64,000 nucleotides of DNA from Paragonimus westermani (taxonomy: Eukaryota; Platyhelminthes; Trematoda; Plagiorchiida; Troglotrematidae), in NCBI GenBank assembly GCA_008508345.1, contig QNGE01003570.1:1-64000 (forward strand). The letters are read 5' to 3'. Below, piece after piece: positions 10,404-20,656 of the stretch; position 1 is the stretch's first letter; the number at the start of each line of letters is the position of its first letter. The translations under genes and the position numbers were made by a program. The notes beneath the pieces are model-generated. The model was not told the DNA's origin. It saw nothing but the letters and a program-made list of their open reading frames with translations, and did not search any database.

Positions 10404-12107
10404 TCATTGAAAACAAGGTGTAGCACCGCTCTTGGGAATTACAGTGAATACCAAGAACAAAGTAAGATTACTTTCATAATGCAATTTTAGATAAATGAGG
10501 ATCAAGCAAAGCTTTAAAACGATCCCTAGAAGCGCTGCTGACGACCTCAGAAAGAAAACTGTTCCAATAGTTAACCCTGTATGAAAAGAACTGCTGCCTA
10601 AGTGGGGTCCGAGGACGAAGCTTGAAAAGCTTTTTATTATGTCCTCGCCGGCCGTCATCATTCGTTACAGTGAAGAAGTGTTCTACAAGACCTACTCTAA
10701 AGAAGTGTGAGTATTAAATCACCGCCAAGTCTTCGAAATTCAAGTGGGTATAGGTCAAGAATTTCAATTTGAGACTCGAAAGTAACATTACTGAGGCCCG
10801 CGACCAATTTGGACACACTCAACAGCTAATATGTCTTTCTTCAGGCCGGTATACACGACCTGATTGGCATACTTGAGGAGCGGTCTTAAATAAATCCCGT
10901 AAAGCGTTTGAAAAGCTTTCTTGTCTATGCGGAAAAAAGAGCGCTTAGTCATCCTAAGAGAGGCAAATCCCCTTTTTCCCCCATCTCATGATGATACGTG
11001 AAGGACAACCAGATGCCCAGATCTTTCTTCAGATCGATTCTTAAGATATCTACTGTGCTAGACGCACTGTGAATCATGAAGACATTGCCAGAATCTCCAC
11101 CGAGTGACATGTGAGCACATTTATTGTCATTTAACGGAAGACTCCAATCGTCCGACCAGCGCTTGATCGCGTCAAGATCAATTTGTAGTGCACTGGGATC
11201 AGTGGCATTCCAGATTTTTAGATCCTCGGTGTATAGGAGGGCGTTGCTAGAAATATTGTTCGGAAGGTCGTTGACGTAAATGAGGAATAAAAAAGGACCT
11301 AGCACTGACCCTTGAGGAACTCCCGCAGAAATGAAAGAGGAAGATGGAAGGTTTGATCCGGTCTTGACTCTAAAAGTTCTATTATCAAGAAAAGAGGCAA
11401 TCCAGCGAAGAACCTCTCCTTGAATTCCACAAGCTTCTAGTTTATTTCAGGAGGCCGTGTGGGACACGGTCAAAAACCTTGGCGAAATCAAAAAACAGCA
11501 TCTGAGATGAGGCCATCGTCCTTGGCCTCCGTCAGACTACCCATGAAAATAAGCATGTTTGTTATGCATGGCCGATTAGCAAGAAAGCCAGTATAGGTAG
11601 GAGAGAAAAGACGATTTGCTAAGAAGTGATTGAAGATTGCGCACGCTTCATTATTTTGCACGGGGTGCTAGTAAGGCCGATTGGCCGATAGTTAGCCGGA
11701 GAGTGCCGGTCACTCACTTTGAATATGGGTGTGACCGTCGCCTCTTTTCATGCTCTAGGAAGGATGCTAGTCTGGAGTGTTTGCTTAAACAGCTTATAAA
11801 GAGGTTCAGTCAGACTAGCAGCTGCTTCCTTCAGTATTCTGAGATGGGCCATGTCAGGACCCATTGCACTGTATAAATTGACCTTGAGTAAGAGGTCTTC
11901 AACATCTAGCACAGAAAACTCGGCGATAACAAGTGGTTGCCTGAAGTTCAGAGGCGATAGGACAGGATGCCAGCTCGGGGATGAGACGTTGTAGACTGTC
12001 GAGTAGTACCCCCTTAATAACTCGGCCACAACTAGGGAGTCAGATGAAGTCTCCCCGATGGGCAGTCGTGAAAGAGCTGGAGTTTTATTCTTTCTTAGTC
12101 GTCGCAT
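10404..12107 (-). pseudogene. CR1-like reverse transcriptase, broken
   Basis: The minus strand carries the RT in pieces. 12107-11748 is the N-terminal part (FSVLDVEDLLLKVNLYSAMGPD, LYKLFKQTLQTSILP). About 11510-11460 has MLFFDFAKVFDRVPHG, the FAKAFDRVPH motif. 11305-10949 has LGPFLFLIYVNDLP and the active-site segment LLYTEDLKIW. About 10670-10470 has RRGHNKKLFKLRPRTPLRQQFFSYRV, the conserved C-terminus. The catalytic box reads YTED where YADD is expected, so the first catalytic Asp is Glu. Together with the stops and frameshifts, this rules out activity. Confidence 0.85.
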
Positions 12108-12111
12108 ATGC

Positions 12112-13485
12112 TTAAATAAGAAGTTTTGTTCCCGCGGGCTCTGAGAAGTATCTTCCTTTGTGCGAGTTTGGTGTGTTCGCGGATTTCCCGCCTACACCTG
12201 TAGGCTTAGGCTTCACGAATAAATGGGAACGGTTAGCGAGAAGACGACGTATCGTGCGTGGAAGGGGTGGCCGATAAGAGGAAGCGCACAGTTTGGGCGG
12301 TATGAATAAGTCGTCCGTTTTCTGAATTGCGCTTTGAAACGTACGGTAGTTTTGATCCACAGAGTCGAAGTCAAGAAGAAGTGAACCAAGGTAGATTCTC
12401 AGACCGTTAAAATCTGCCTGATTATAGTTTTGAACTGTGGACCTTTTTGCTAATTGTTGTAACCAGTAACAGGTAAGATCAAAGGCTAACAGAGAGTGGT
12501 CACCGTGTCCAAGTGGCGGCTTGATGATCACTCCGTTTACCAGCTGGCTCTCATTAGTGATAACTAAGTCGAGCAGGGAGGGAATCTGGCTAAAACGATG
12601 CCGCGTCGGGGCGCTGACGTGTTGTGACCACGCCTTCTGATGTATCAGCGTTGATAAGGAAGTCAAGAATCCGCTTTCACAGTCCTGGTGAGAAACTGAT
12701 GCCCAGTTTATCCTGGGTGCATTAAAGTCACCCATAATAAGCAGATGAGTAGAGCGTTGTAGGCCTAGGAAGATTTTCAGGCTTACCAGAAGAGTGTCGT
12801 CGTCGAAGACGTCTGGTGAAGGAGAACGACAAATGATCCCCACTAGGAGTGAGTCTTGGCCACGCAATGGTAGTCGGAGCCACAGAGCGTCACATTTACC
12901 AGAGGACCGGAAGCCACCGATAACCGTCGGTGTCGGGAGACACTGCTGAAGATAAATCGCAGACCCCCTCATTCTCCCTCTGGCGGAGTCAGCACGGTAA
13001 ACTGAATACTCCGGGACACTCAGTTCACTGTCAGTGATATCACCTGTAAGCCAGGTCTCCGTGAAAGCGAACATGTGGGGTTGGGTGTCAGGAGTTAACT
13101 GTCTGATTCCCGGTAATTTATTGAACAGACTCAGACAGTTCGTATACATGCATCTGAAAGCTACTTTCTCAGTGGATTTCGCGAGAAAATAGAAAAGATG
13201 GTGTGAGGAAGAGCCTGGGAAAGAAGGCCTAGGATTGAGGAGGGTGGTGAGGTTGGACTCGGTCTGTTCTTCCGAGTTGTTCTGGCGGCCCTCCTTCGAG
13301 GCTGTAGACGCGACACCACCGCCTGTGCGTAGGTCAGCGACCCTATCGGGCGTTTGATCAGCATTATTGGCGCCGCAACTTGCGGCTTCTGCGCCCCTGT
13401 CAAATTCCGCTGCTTGGGAGAGTGTTTGGAAGTTTTCATCCACGGAAAATTTGACTTCTTCGTTTGCTGGGTGCGGAGTTTGCAA
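12112..13485 (-). CDS. CR1-like ORF2 endonuclease region
   Basis: An open frame of 457 residues on the minus strand. After a non-conserved start, the EEP endonuclease runs from about residue 110: MYTNCLSLFNKLPGIRQL, FAFTETWLTGDITDSEL, YRADS, DALWLRLPLRGQDSLLVGIICRS, then LLIMGDFNAPRINW with an intact GDFN motif, LLDLVITNE, and LGHGDHSLLAFDL with the final GDH. The tail is the linker before the RT (FQSAIQKTDDLF), which is also found in the copy at 52585-54630. The frame ends just before the RT, which continues in other frames at 12107-10404. This is a transposon protein and not a host gene. Confidence 0.85.
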   Translation of the reverse strand: MQTPHPANEEVKFSVDENFQTLSQAAEFDRGAEAASCGANNADQTPDRVADLRTGGGVASTASKEGRQNNSEEQTESNLTTLLNPRPSFPGSSSHHLFYFLAKSTEKVAFRCMYTNCLSLFNKLPGIRQLTPDTQPHMFAFTETWLTGDITDSELSVPEYSVYRADSARGRMRGSAIYLQQCLPTPTVIGGFRSSGKCDALWLRLPLRGQDSLLVGIICRSPSPDVFDDDTLLVSLKIFLGLQRSTHLLIMGDFNAPRINWASVSHQDCESGFLTSLSTLIHQKAWSQHVSAPTRHRFSQIPSLLDLVITNESQLVNGVIIKPPLGHGDHSLLAFDLTCYWLQQLAKRSTVQNYNQADFNGLRIYLGSLLLDFDSVDQNYRTFQSAIQKTDDLFIPPKLCASSYRPPLPRTIRRLLANRSHLFVKPKPTGVGGKSANTPNSHKGRYFSEPAGTKLLI

Positions 13486-14294
13486 GACAGAAATGGGCGC
13501 TGCATTATGGGGTTACTGAAGGAAATATTTATAGGGGTGGGCCAAATTGATGCTTTTTGAGTTCCAGGAGGTGGCCCTAGCAGGCTGCTTCCGTTCCGAA
13601 ATCTTGAGAGGAAGAGTTTTCTAATGGGCAGTTTGGTGGGTTTCTGGGTGGGTAACTCTGAAGACGGTTTTTGCGCGGTGTCGGTACCCTCAATGCTCGT
13701 GCCCGTGTCTGGGGCGTCGGTCGTTGGAACGACCATGCAGACGGCGCCTCCGCTTCTCACAACAGGCAGAGGGATCTGAGAGGATACTTCGAGAGCAGAA
13801 ACTAAGACTTCAGTCTCCAGTTGTAGCTTCTTATCTGCCATGATTTGTGACTTAGTCTTAGTCCGCTGTTCGCGTCTAACTCTCTCTCTCTCTTGCCGGG
13901 AGCGGTCGAAAGATACGCCTTTCAGATGGGCGTTTACGGACTTCAAAGCCTCTGTTTCCCCCCCCCCCAATACCTCGAGGCTGAGCATGGCTGGCAAAGT
14001 TACCGAAAGTCCAAGTGACTTTTTGGTTATCTTGGCAAGCAGCCTACTCGCGAGTACCAGGTTTGTGGCATCCGGGGAGAAGGAATTCCTTAGGACTGTT
14101 TTAGCTAGCTCGATTGGAGAAGAGGTTGTAGAGAAGCGGTCCCATAAAACAAATCTCTTTTCCCTGAGAAATTTTTCCTTCATGTTTACTGCTGCCTCTT
14201 TTGTGTGTGCAGTTGACACGGTAACTGCTTTCTTGGTGATTTCAGCACCAGGGAGAGCGAGCGCTATACACTCATTCAGAGAGTGCAGTTCCAA
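13161..14294 (-). CDS. CR1-like ORF1 C-terminal part, basic coiled segment
   Basis: An open frame of 377 residues. It starts MELHSLNECIALALPGAEI and includes a region typical of LINE ORF1 proteins (VLWDRFSTTSSPIELAKTVL, then LVLASRLLAKITKKS). A very basic, probably helical stretch with RSRQERERVRREQRTKTKS follows at about residues 130-150. The C-terminal third is rich in Pro, Ser, Lys and Arg and overlaps the start of the ORF2 frame at 13485. A run of eleven C (G on the coding strand) at 13958-13968 encodes the glycine stretch and is a likely slippage site. The function inferred is nucleic-acid binding and chaperoning. The true start may lie upstream through the frame at 14297-14752. Confidence 0.6.
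   Translation of the reverse strand: MELHSLNECIALALPGAEITKKAVTVSTAHTKEAAVNMKEKFLREKRFVLWDRFSTTSSPIELAKTVLRNSFSPDATNLVLASRLLAKITKKSLGLSVTLPAMLSLEVLGGGETEALKSVNAHLKGVSFDRSRQERERVRREQRTKTKSQIMADKKLQLETEVLVSALEVSSQIPLPVVRSGGAVCMVVPTTDAPDTGTSIEGTDTAQKPSSELPTQKPTKLPIRKLFLSRFRNGSSLLGPPPGTQKASIWPTPINISFSNPIMQRPFLSCKLRTQQTKKSNFPWMKTSKHSPKQRNLTGAQKPQVAAPIMLIKRPIGSLTYAQAVVSRLQPRRRAARTTRKNRPSPTSPPSSILGLLSQALPHTIFSIFSRNPLRK
13958..13968. repeat. C homopolymer, 11 bp, inside CR1 ORF1
   Basis: An uninterrupted run of eleven C on the plus strand, within the ORF1 frame. Length changes here would shift the frame. It is also a likely place for sequencing error. Confidence 0.95.
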
Positions 14295-14296
14295 TT

Positions 14297-14752
14297 TTAT
14301 TTCGGACAGAGTCCTTGGTACTCCTCTATCTTACTCCCCATGAAAGAAATGGAAGGAGATACAGAGCTAAGAAGAGCCCTGCATTTACAGTCGCAGGTTT
14401 TCTGCGTCACCCCACTTGACGTGGTGCGTGTAACACCAGTCAGCTGCGAAGCGGGGCCTCGGCTCTCGTTGAGCCTGCAACTTATACAGATATAAGTGAG
14501 AGATGAAGCTAGCTGTTTGTACAGGTGTTCGTTAAGACCAGTGCACTTGAAGAGATACCCCTTCTGATACTGGTGGCACTGTATGCCGTTTTGTACGGAC
14601 ATTTTACATTCATACCGGCCGCAGACGCTTGCTGCTACAGACCGTGTCTGCTGAGTCCCAGCAACCCTAGATCTGACACGGGTCACTGTCGACAAGGATG
14701 AGTAATGTGCAAGGAGGCTAAAAAAATAGTACGGTGTAGAGTCTGTTACCAT
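14297..14752 (-). pseudogene. CR1-like ORF1 N-terminal part with PHD-type zinc finger
   Basis: A 151-codon minus-strand frame. Its middle has CGRYECKMSVQNGIQCHQYQ, then FKCTGL and YICISC, the spacing of cysteines and histidine found in PHD fingers of CR1-type ORF1 proteins. A glutamate- and serine-rich stretch follows. ORF1 proteins of this class bind RNA and accompany the LINE ribonucleoprotein. The frame stops at 14297 and the rest of ORF1 continues immediately below in another frame (14294-13161), so ORF1 is probably split by a frameshift. Confidence 0.6.
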
Positions 14753-14900
14753 TTCGATCTTTTGTTACGTACCATTCTTCATACCGGTTATGTTCATTGT
14801 ACATACTAACTACTTGTCTATTGTTTGAATCAATACACACTTCGTCCTCGCGCGTTTCGCCTTCTGCTCGCACGCGGTCCTGGTTATCGTGGACTAACGG

Positions 14901-15683
14901 TGGCAACGTTCATTTAGCTCGCTGGAGGAACCAAATCCGTTATTACTAAAGGGAGGAATCTTCTTGCAATACGCAGCAGACTCAGTGTAGTGGAAGTAGT
15001 TGCGGACACCTACTGTGAATTCTTGTATGTGCCTTGAGGTACTGTTCCCCCAACTCTCCGTTCCACTACAACGGATACTATCGAACACGAACGCTACAAT
15101 ACGCATTGATTTATGCCATTGGACAAAGAGTATCAATGATCATATATGATTTTTTGATGCACTGGGCACCAAGACAGCAGAAATATTAATGGACAATGGC
15201 AGCAAGCGCATTTAAACTGTAATGCGCGAGTGGGAGCACTGATGAAGTGTCTCTCTGAAGGACGGGAGCACGAGAATGTGCGGTGGTAGCAAAAACCGAA
15301 ATAGCATGAGCCAGAGGCCCAGTAAGTCATACACAACGTACACAAAACAAAAACCAAGATGGCGTCAAACACACGATAGCAAAATACGTTACGAGGCGAA
15401 ACTTCGAGTTACCCGCGCAAATGAATGCTAGTCGTAGACCGCGATTTCTGGTATTATCTTGAGTGGAAAAACTATTTTACCATATATTCCGCTTTATTCG
15501 TTTGTTATGTGGTTTTGAGATTGAAATCGCCGGAATCCTTGTCATGGACTCATATCCGTTTGTTTTAACTGGCCGCTAATTAAAAACGGTCACATCGTGT
15601 GTTACTTTCGAAATTCGGCAAGGCTGGTGTTGTTTTGGTTGCTTGCATATCGCAGTGTTGATACACGGCTTCCGAAATAATGT
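14901..15683. other. No recognisable gene
   Basis: Sequence upstream of the CR1 element. Only short open frames with no recognised domain are present, and none has convincing splice signals. Confidence 0.5.
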
Positions 15684-15984
15684 ATGTTGGAACTGATCCA
15701 GCAAAATGGAACCCAGTCAGCGTTCACTATCGACAACCGATCGACAATGAAATACCAAGACTCAGCGAGTTGACCCCGGTGTATTATTATCAACCGTGGA
15801 AAATAGAGCCTACAGAGGAACACTTCAAGCTATCAAGGCACGGGGCGAGTTGTGTTTTCAGCCCCGGGAGCGATCGTACAAAAAGGATAGCTTGATTGAA
15901 ACAAAATAGGTGGAAACCCAAAATCATCCGAAAGGTACGGATGAATGCGACTATCAAAATATTATTGATTCCAGTCGCTACATG
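15684..15984 (+). repeat. Dispersed repeat, copy 1 (related to 42906-43197)
   Basis: About 300 bp aligned by eye in the same orientation with 42906-43197. Both begin with ATGTTGGAACTGATCCA and both contain GCGAGTTGTGTTTT, AGCCCCGGG and GATGAATGCGACTATCAAAA. They end near AGTCGCTACAT. Identity is roughly three quarters or more, with small indels. No coding function or tRNA-like box was recognised; it could be a SINE, LTR fragment or short DNA transposon. Confidence 0.8.
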
Positions 15985-17879
15985 TATATCTGGTAATAAG
16001 AGTATGATTATATTTATCACATCAGTAACAGGATGTATTTTGTAGTTGCAGGAAATGGATTGTAATGCGGCTTTCAAAGCGTTGTTTGAGAGTGCTGAAT
16101 GTCGAACTTTCCCGCAGTTCCAGCATTGACTTCAGAGTTAACTGGAAGATGTGAGCGTTATTCATGTTCTTGGGACGAGCCGTAGGTTGAAAACTGCTCT
16201 GAAGTACGATAAGGCAAGGTTGCGTGTTTCACTGAAAACTGTCCGGGCTCATTGCCGTTGTACAAAATATAAGGGATGTGAGAGTGTACGCAGGGGTGCG
16301 CGGCGTGTCCAGTGGGTTAAATCTTGTCAGTTTTGACTGCTGTGTTATCGCGACATGTTGAAGTTCACGATTTCGTGTAGTCCGACGAAATTCCCGTCCT
16401 GTTCCGAGCTCTTTCGAATTAGAGCACATCCACCCTCTCAATCGTTTAGTATATGAATCCCATCCTATATATCGCGGGTTGAAGATGAGCGAATCAATGA
16501 ATTACACAAATAGATTATATTAAGCAGTATGTAGCGGATGATCACAGAAAGTTTATCACAGTGGCTGACGTTAGAAACATCCTCCGCAAGTTGAAGCCGG
16601 CAATATCAAGTGTGTTTGTTACGTAAGAATGGTAATGTAACATTAGATGTGGAATGCACCATGTGGGATGAAGGCAACTGATAATTCGCATATCTGCTTC
16701 GAACGGCGAACGCAACTTGAACTGTTACGACATCCCCCGCATGTTGTGGATGCGGATGCTACCCACGGGACAAGCGCGCACAAGAGTGTCATCGAATATT
16801 TACTCACGCTAACGAGACTGGAAGTTGTATCAGTTCCTAGTAAGAGATGGTATAGAACACGGCCGACCCGTGACTGACGGGTACGTTTGTAGTAAGGATT
16901 ATGTTTCATTACATAGGCTGTTCGAGATTTTTTCTGGAACGATGTGCGAACACACTGTGGTGAACATGTATGCGACGGATCAGGTGCCCGCGCAAATGAG
17001 GGCTGCCAGCGAGGTGCTCAGGGTCGACATCGTTTTGTTGTTTCCATGTAATTGAGGCCACTCGTAAGCATGCAGTTCGATAAACTTCGGATTGGAGCCA
17101 ATGCTGGAGCCACCATGATCTTCTTCTGGCTCCTGGCCGACAGAATAAAGTGTCCTGGTTACGAGAACAGGATAATAACTAAGGAGTGGATACTGAAGTA
17201 TTCCCATGCAAGTTGTGTACGGCTGGTAGTAAAGGAGAGCTGATAAACATAACGGATGTGAGCGGAAGAAAGCAGAGAGGATTTTCATCACGTTGGGTAG
17301 CTTCCAGTCACCTTACCATCACTTTGTATCTCGAAAGAATATCAGCTAAAACTGCTCTTGTTCGTCACAAATACATCCAGCAGACAAGCGTACGTAGGCT
17401 CTGGACCGAATACCAATGTATTGTGCCTCTGGGATTTGTTTGGTTCGTTAATCTAGGTTACCCTCGTGTTGTGGTAGGCATTACCGTTGAACTTATTGGG
17501 TTCTGCGTTGTGTTCGTCCATAATTAAGATAACACCCACGTCCGCATGTGCGTTTGGATCTTTGTCAAGCATTGCGCTCCGTGATTTGAAGAATTCTTGC
17601 TGTGCACTACCATCACGGTGGTTCCCCTCGACGGATAATCTCCCGAGGCGGGGCGAACTTGATAGCTGACTCCCATAACGGAATCCTAGCCTCGTCTAAA
17701 CTATTTTGATACCGTTAATTGCTCCGTGTCACGGATACGTTCTCAATTCTGCCTCACCAACAATACTGCCAACGTTACTTTCCCTGTAGGCCGCAGGTCA
17801 CATCTCTAGAGGTTTAAAGTTAGCTAATGCGAATGTCGGTCTTATGAGCCCATGATTGCTCCCTCCAACAGGATATCCG
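15985..17879. other. Unclassified sequence, possibly old repeats
   Basis: Only short open frames are present. The conceptual translation of 16845-17050 (plus) loosely resembles that of 58960-59130 (minus), sharing RDG, HLFE-like and EHT segments, so this may be an old repeat. No gene could be supported. Confidence 0.4.
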
Positions 17880-18980
17880 ACCTCGAGGCTGCTCAAAATA
17901 TACTGTGACATCTCGACCGGTAAACCTCGACCTCATGTCCCCTCTAATTACCGGCGAAATATTTTCAGTCACTTCCACTCTACTCCCATCCTAGCATCCG
18001 GTCCACCGTCAAGCTAATCACCGACCGTTTTGTTTGGCCAACCATGCGCAAGGACATACGTGAATGGGCAAAGCATTGTTCATCGTGTCAGCAAAGTAAG
18101 GTACACCGCCACACCCTCACCACATTTGGCACTTTCAGTGTACATGACGCCCGCTTCAGACACGTCCACGCTGACATTGTAGGCCCACTTCCACCTTCGA
18201 ACGGCTTTACGCATTTGTTGACGTGCATTGATCATTTCATACGGTGGCCCCAAGCGACGTCTATGTGCGACATCTCAGCCGGGAATGTCGTACGGACATT
18301 TGTGGAAACTTGGGTATCCTTTTGCGGCGTACCCATCTCCATCATTACTGACCGCGGTTCCCAGTTCACGTCCACGTTTTTTCACGACCTGAAGCACTTA
18401 CTTGGCTATGAACACTTCCGAACAACCGCCAATCACCCAGCATCAAGCGACTTAGTGGAACGTTCCCATCATCAACTTGAAGCTGCCAACCTTGCTACGA
18501 CATCTGGCTCAAACCGGCCAGAAAACCTACCGCTCATTCTGCTTGGTATCCGTAACACCGTCAAAGAAGACTTCGGCTGCTCTCCGGCTGAACGCGTCTA
18601 CGGCAGTACCTTACGTCTACCAGGCGAAATGTTTACGGATGCTAGAACCACTGGCGAGATAGACCCAACGTCATGCGTCACACTTTTGAAACTACACATG
18701 AGCAGGTTAAAGCCAACCCCAACGAGGACCACCCCGATGCAGACGCAAGTGTACGAAGAATTGCGCACTTGCCCATTCGTGTTTGTCAGAGCTGACGCAC
18801 AAAAGGAGTCCCTCCAGCTAGCTTAATACGGTCCGTTTAGAGTGCTCGAACGCCATGATAAGTATTTCATCATCCGCCGTAACGGCACGCGCGAGTCTGT
18901 AAGCGTTGACCGCCAAAAAGTGGCCATATTTTATGCTCATTCTTTGGTAGACACGCTATGCATCTATCCAGTAAATAGCG
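17880..18980 (+). mobile_element. Ty3/gypsy (CsRn1-like) integrase remnant
   Basis: A fragment of gypsy pol. It starts in the spacer before integrase (about 17890-17960, similar to the CDTSQGTPRPVVPAPFRR segment of the element at 44047), then enters the HHCC zinc finger with a frame change near 17960-17990. It passes through the integrase core and ends with the C-terminal GPFRVL-like segment after an in-frame stop at 18824-18826. Protease, RT and RNase H are absent. A candidate LTR follows at 19070. Confidence 0.85.
18044..18826 (+). CDS. Gypsy-type integrase fragment
   Basis: 260 residues. The end of the HHCC finger (HCSSCQQSKVHRHT) is followed by the core with all three catalytic acidic residues in place: HADIVGPLPPS, IITDRGSQFTS and HPASSDLVERSHHQ. 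Then come LPLILLGIRNTVKEDFGCSPAE and LRLPGEMF, typical of the CsRn1 group. Reading continues upstream in frame without an ATG (SIRSTVKLITDRFVWP), so the Met at 18044 is not a true start. A stop interrupts the C-terminal domain, which continues to about 18960 (RNGTRESVSVDRQK). Integration activity is not expected. Confidence 0.85.
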   Translation: MRKDIREWAKHCSSCQQSKVHRHTLTTFGTFSVHDARFRHVHADIVGPLPPSNGFTHLLTCIDHFIRWPQATSMCDISAGNVVRTFVETWVSFCGVPISIITDRGSQFTSTFFHDLKHLLGYEHFRTTANHPASSDLVERSHHQLEAANLATTSGSNRPENLPLILLGIRNTVKEDFGCSPAERVYGSTLRLPGEMFTDARTTGEIDPTSCVTLLKLHMSRLKPTPTRTTPMQTQVYEELRTCPFVFVRADAQKESLQLA

Positions 18981-19069
18981 TACGACGGAAATGTATATCC
19001 CTGTTCAACAGCTGTGAAACTGCTTTTATTCTGTTACTGTATATGTGTAGCTGAGTTCCTTATAATGAG

Positions 19070-19530
19070 TGTTACATTTCTTCCCTACTGTTGTGCTCAG
19101 GTTCACTGCCAACGACTGGCAGTTACATTAATGATCCCGATTTTAGGCGTTTGTGCTAGTAGCGATTGACGGTGAAAACAGGACGGTGGTTATCCACACG
19201 TCGTGGATGATACGGAACAGTTAGGAACTAGATACTCCTTACCGGAGTAAGGAAGAATTGCGTTCATTGGTTGACCAATAAAAGCCCCTCGCGACTCAGA
19301 GTCGGTGGCTAGAGACGTTAGTTGAGATGGCGTCTAACCGAACTCAGTGGCATAGATGTTATTTTTGTTTGGCTGAGTTGTCTGTGGAGTGAGTGCATAT
19401 AATGGCACGGGGCAGTGAAAGCCGTAAGAAACCTGTCCTGCTGATGACGCCTTACTTTCGATTACAGCTTGTTTGTTTGTAAGATGTAGACAATTTGATG
19501 TTGAATGTATGAATATAGACGTAGGTAGAT
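19070..19530 (+). repeat. Possible gypsy LTR following the integrase remnant
   Basis: Starts with TGTTACAT soon after the end of the pol remnant and contains an AATAAA at 19277-19282. That position and content suit an LTR. No second copy was found in the window, so the limits and the identity are tentative. Confidence 0.35.
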
Positions 19531-19999
19531 TTAGTAGTTAGGACCCTTTCTCTCCCCTTCTTTTTTCTTCTCTCTTTCTGAACAGCATTTGACTTTTCTC
19601 CTCTTCACGGTCGTGTGGCAGTTAAGCATCATTGTAACCCACTGGTGTATTGCTGTCTCTGATGATGATGATGCCTGCTCTTCCCTATTGATTGCCTCTC
19701 GAGCTGCAGTGATTTGACGGAGTATAATGAGTGTCATAACCCTAGGAACTCCTCGAAGATTTTCGAAAGAGCCACTATTGAGTGACCTCAGCAAGGACGG
19801 ATGGGCTCCGTCCTCTAAACAAGGTGGGAAAACCAACTCAAAGCATCCAAAAACGCCTCCTCGATTTCTATGGAATGTGCCGGCACGAAATCATCTGGGC
19901 CAACAGATGTATTGAGATTGAGAGCCGGAATGAAATTGCAGACCTCAGTCATAGTGGGTGGTTGAAAATCTACAAATCAGCGGACTTCAATCTGATTTT
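19531..19999. other. Left flank of the BEL/Pao element
   Basis: Contains a pyrimidine-rich stretch (about 19548-19600) and a short GAT repeat near 19662. Overlapping short plus-strand frames between 19727 and 20048 show no recognised domain and run into the LTR. Confidence 0.5.
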
Positions 20000-20474
20000 T
20001 GAACTACAATCATATGAAAATCCGACCCAACCCAGTTCCCCTAAATAATCACCTCTCTGCATTCAACATCACCTGTTTCTGGACGTTAATTGGACCTTGA
20101 TCTGGACGATTTGTTCTGTCACGTCAATTTGATGATTGTGCGAATAGCCAATTGTCGGTCATTTTACTTTACTTGAGTGATGTGTGCACCCCCTTTTTTG
20201 GAGCTTGGCTCATCCCCATTGTTTTGAACTTGTTGACTGCTCGGAGGAGTTCTTTTGGGTATGAATGCCTTATTATGTGATTATAGTTCATGTTTATCCC
20301 GTTCGGCAGCAAATTGTAACCCATGCCCCGGAAACGATCCGTTGATCGAAACTGTTGAGGTTGTACAAATATTCCCTTTGATAATTTGTTCAATAGTACC
20401 GTGGCATTACGATCCAATCTTGTTTTGAATATTTTGGATCATTGGTTTATCGCTACGCGTTGATCACCGTCTTC
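20000..20474 (+). repeat. 5' LTR of BEL/Pao element
   Basis: Matches 24149-24623 at offset 4149 with three substitutions. Identity breaks at about 20474; beyond it a weakly similar stretch (CGTACAGT) may be part of the true LTR end. The 82-codon minus-strand ORF inside is noise. Confidence 0.9.
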
Positions 20475-20656
20475 GTGGAAGATCGTACAGTACTCAACAT
20501 TGATCTTCAGTCTGCTTAATCCCTGATGATGTCTGACAATTTCAAGAAACAACCTATTCTGGATGGCCAGTCGAGCAAGTCAAAGGTGGTATTGATTCTC
20601 TCTCATGCTCTGGTTCCCGTGTTAGTTGTAATAGCCGTGTTCATGCTAAGTCTGCG

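Larger units (their letters stand above)
10335..14900 (-). mobile_element. CR1-like LINE, nearly full length, inactive
   Basis: Read on the minus strand from 14900 to 10335. It has a 5' region, a first ORF with a PHD-type zinc finger and a basic region, and a second ORF with endonuclease and reverse transcriptase; the tail is shared with another copy. The RT is broken by stops and frameshifts. The 3' end is placed at about 10335 because the related copy at 56155-56640 stops matching at the same point. Flatworm relatives are the SR1/CR1-like elements. The CR1-like assignment rests on the PHD-containing ORF1 and the EEP-RT order; a search would settle the clade. Confidence 0.85.

Noticed and set aside
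20169..20417. 82-codon minus-strand ORF, repeated at 24318-24566
   Set aside because: It lies within the LTRs and is repeated only because the LTRs are; no protein features.
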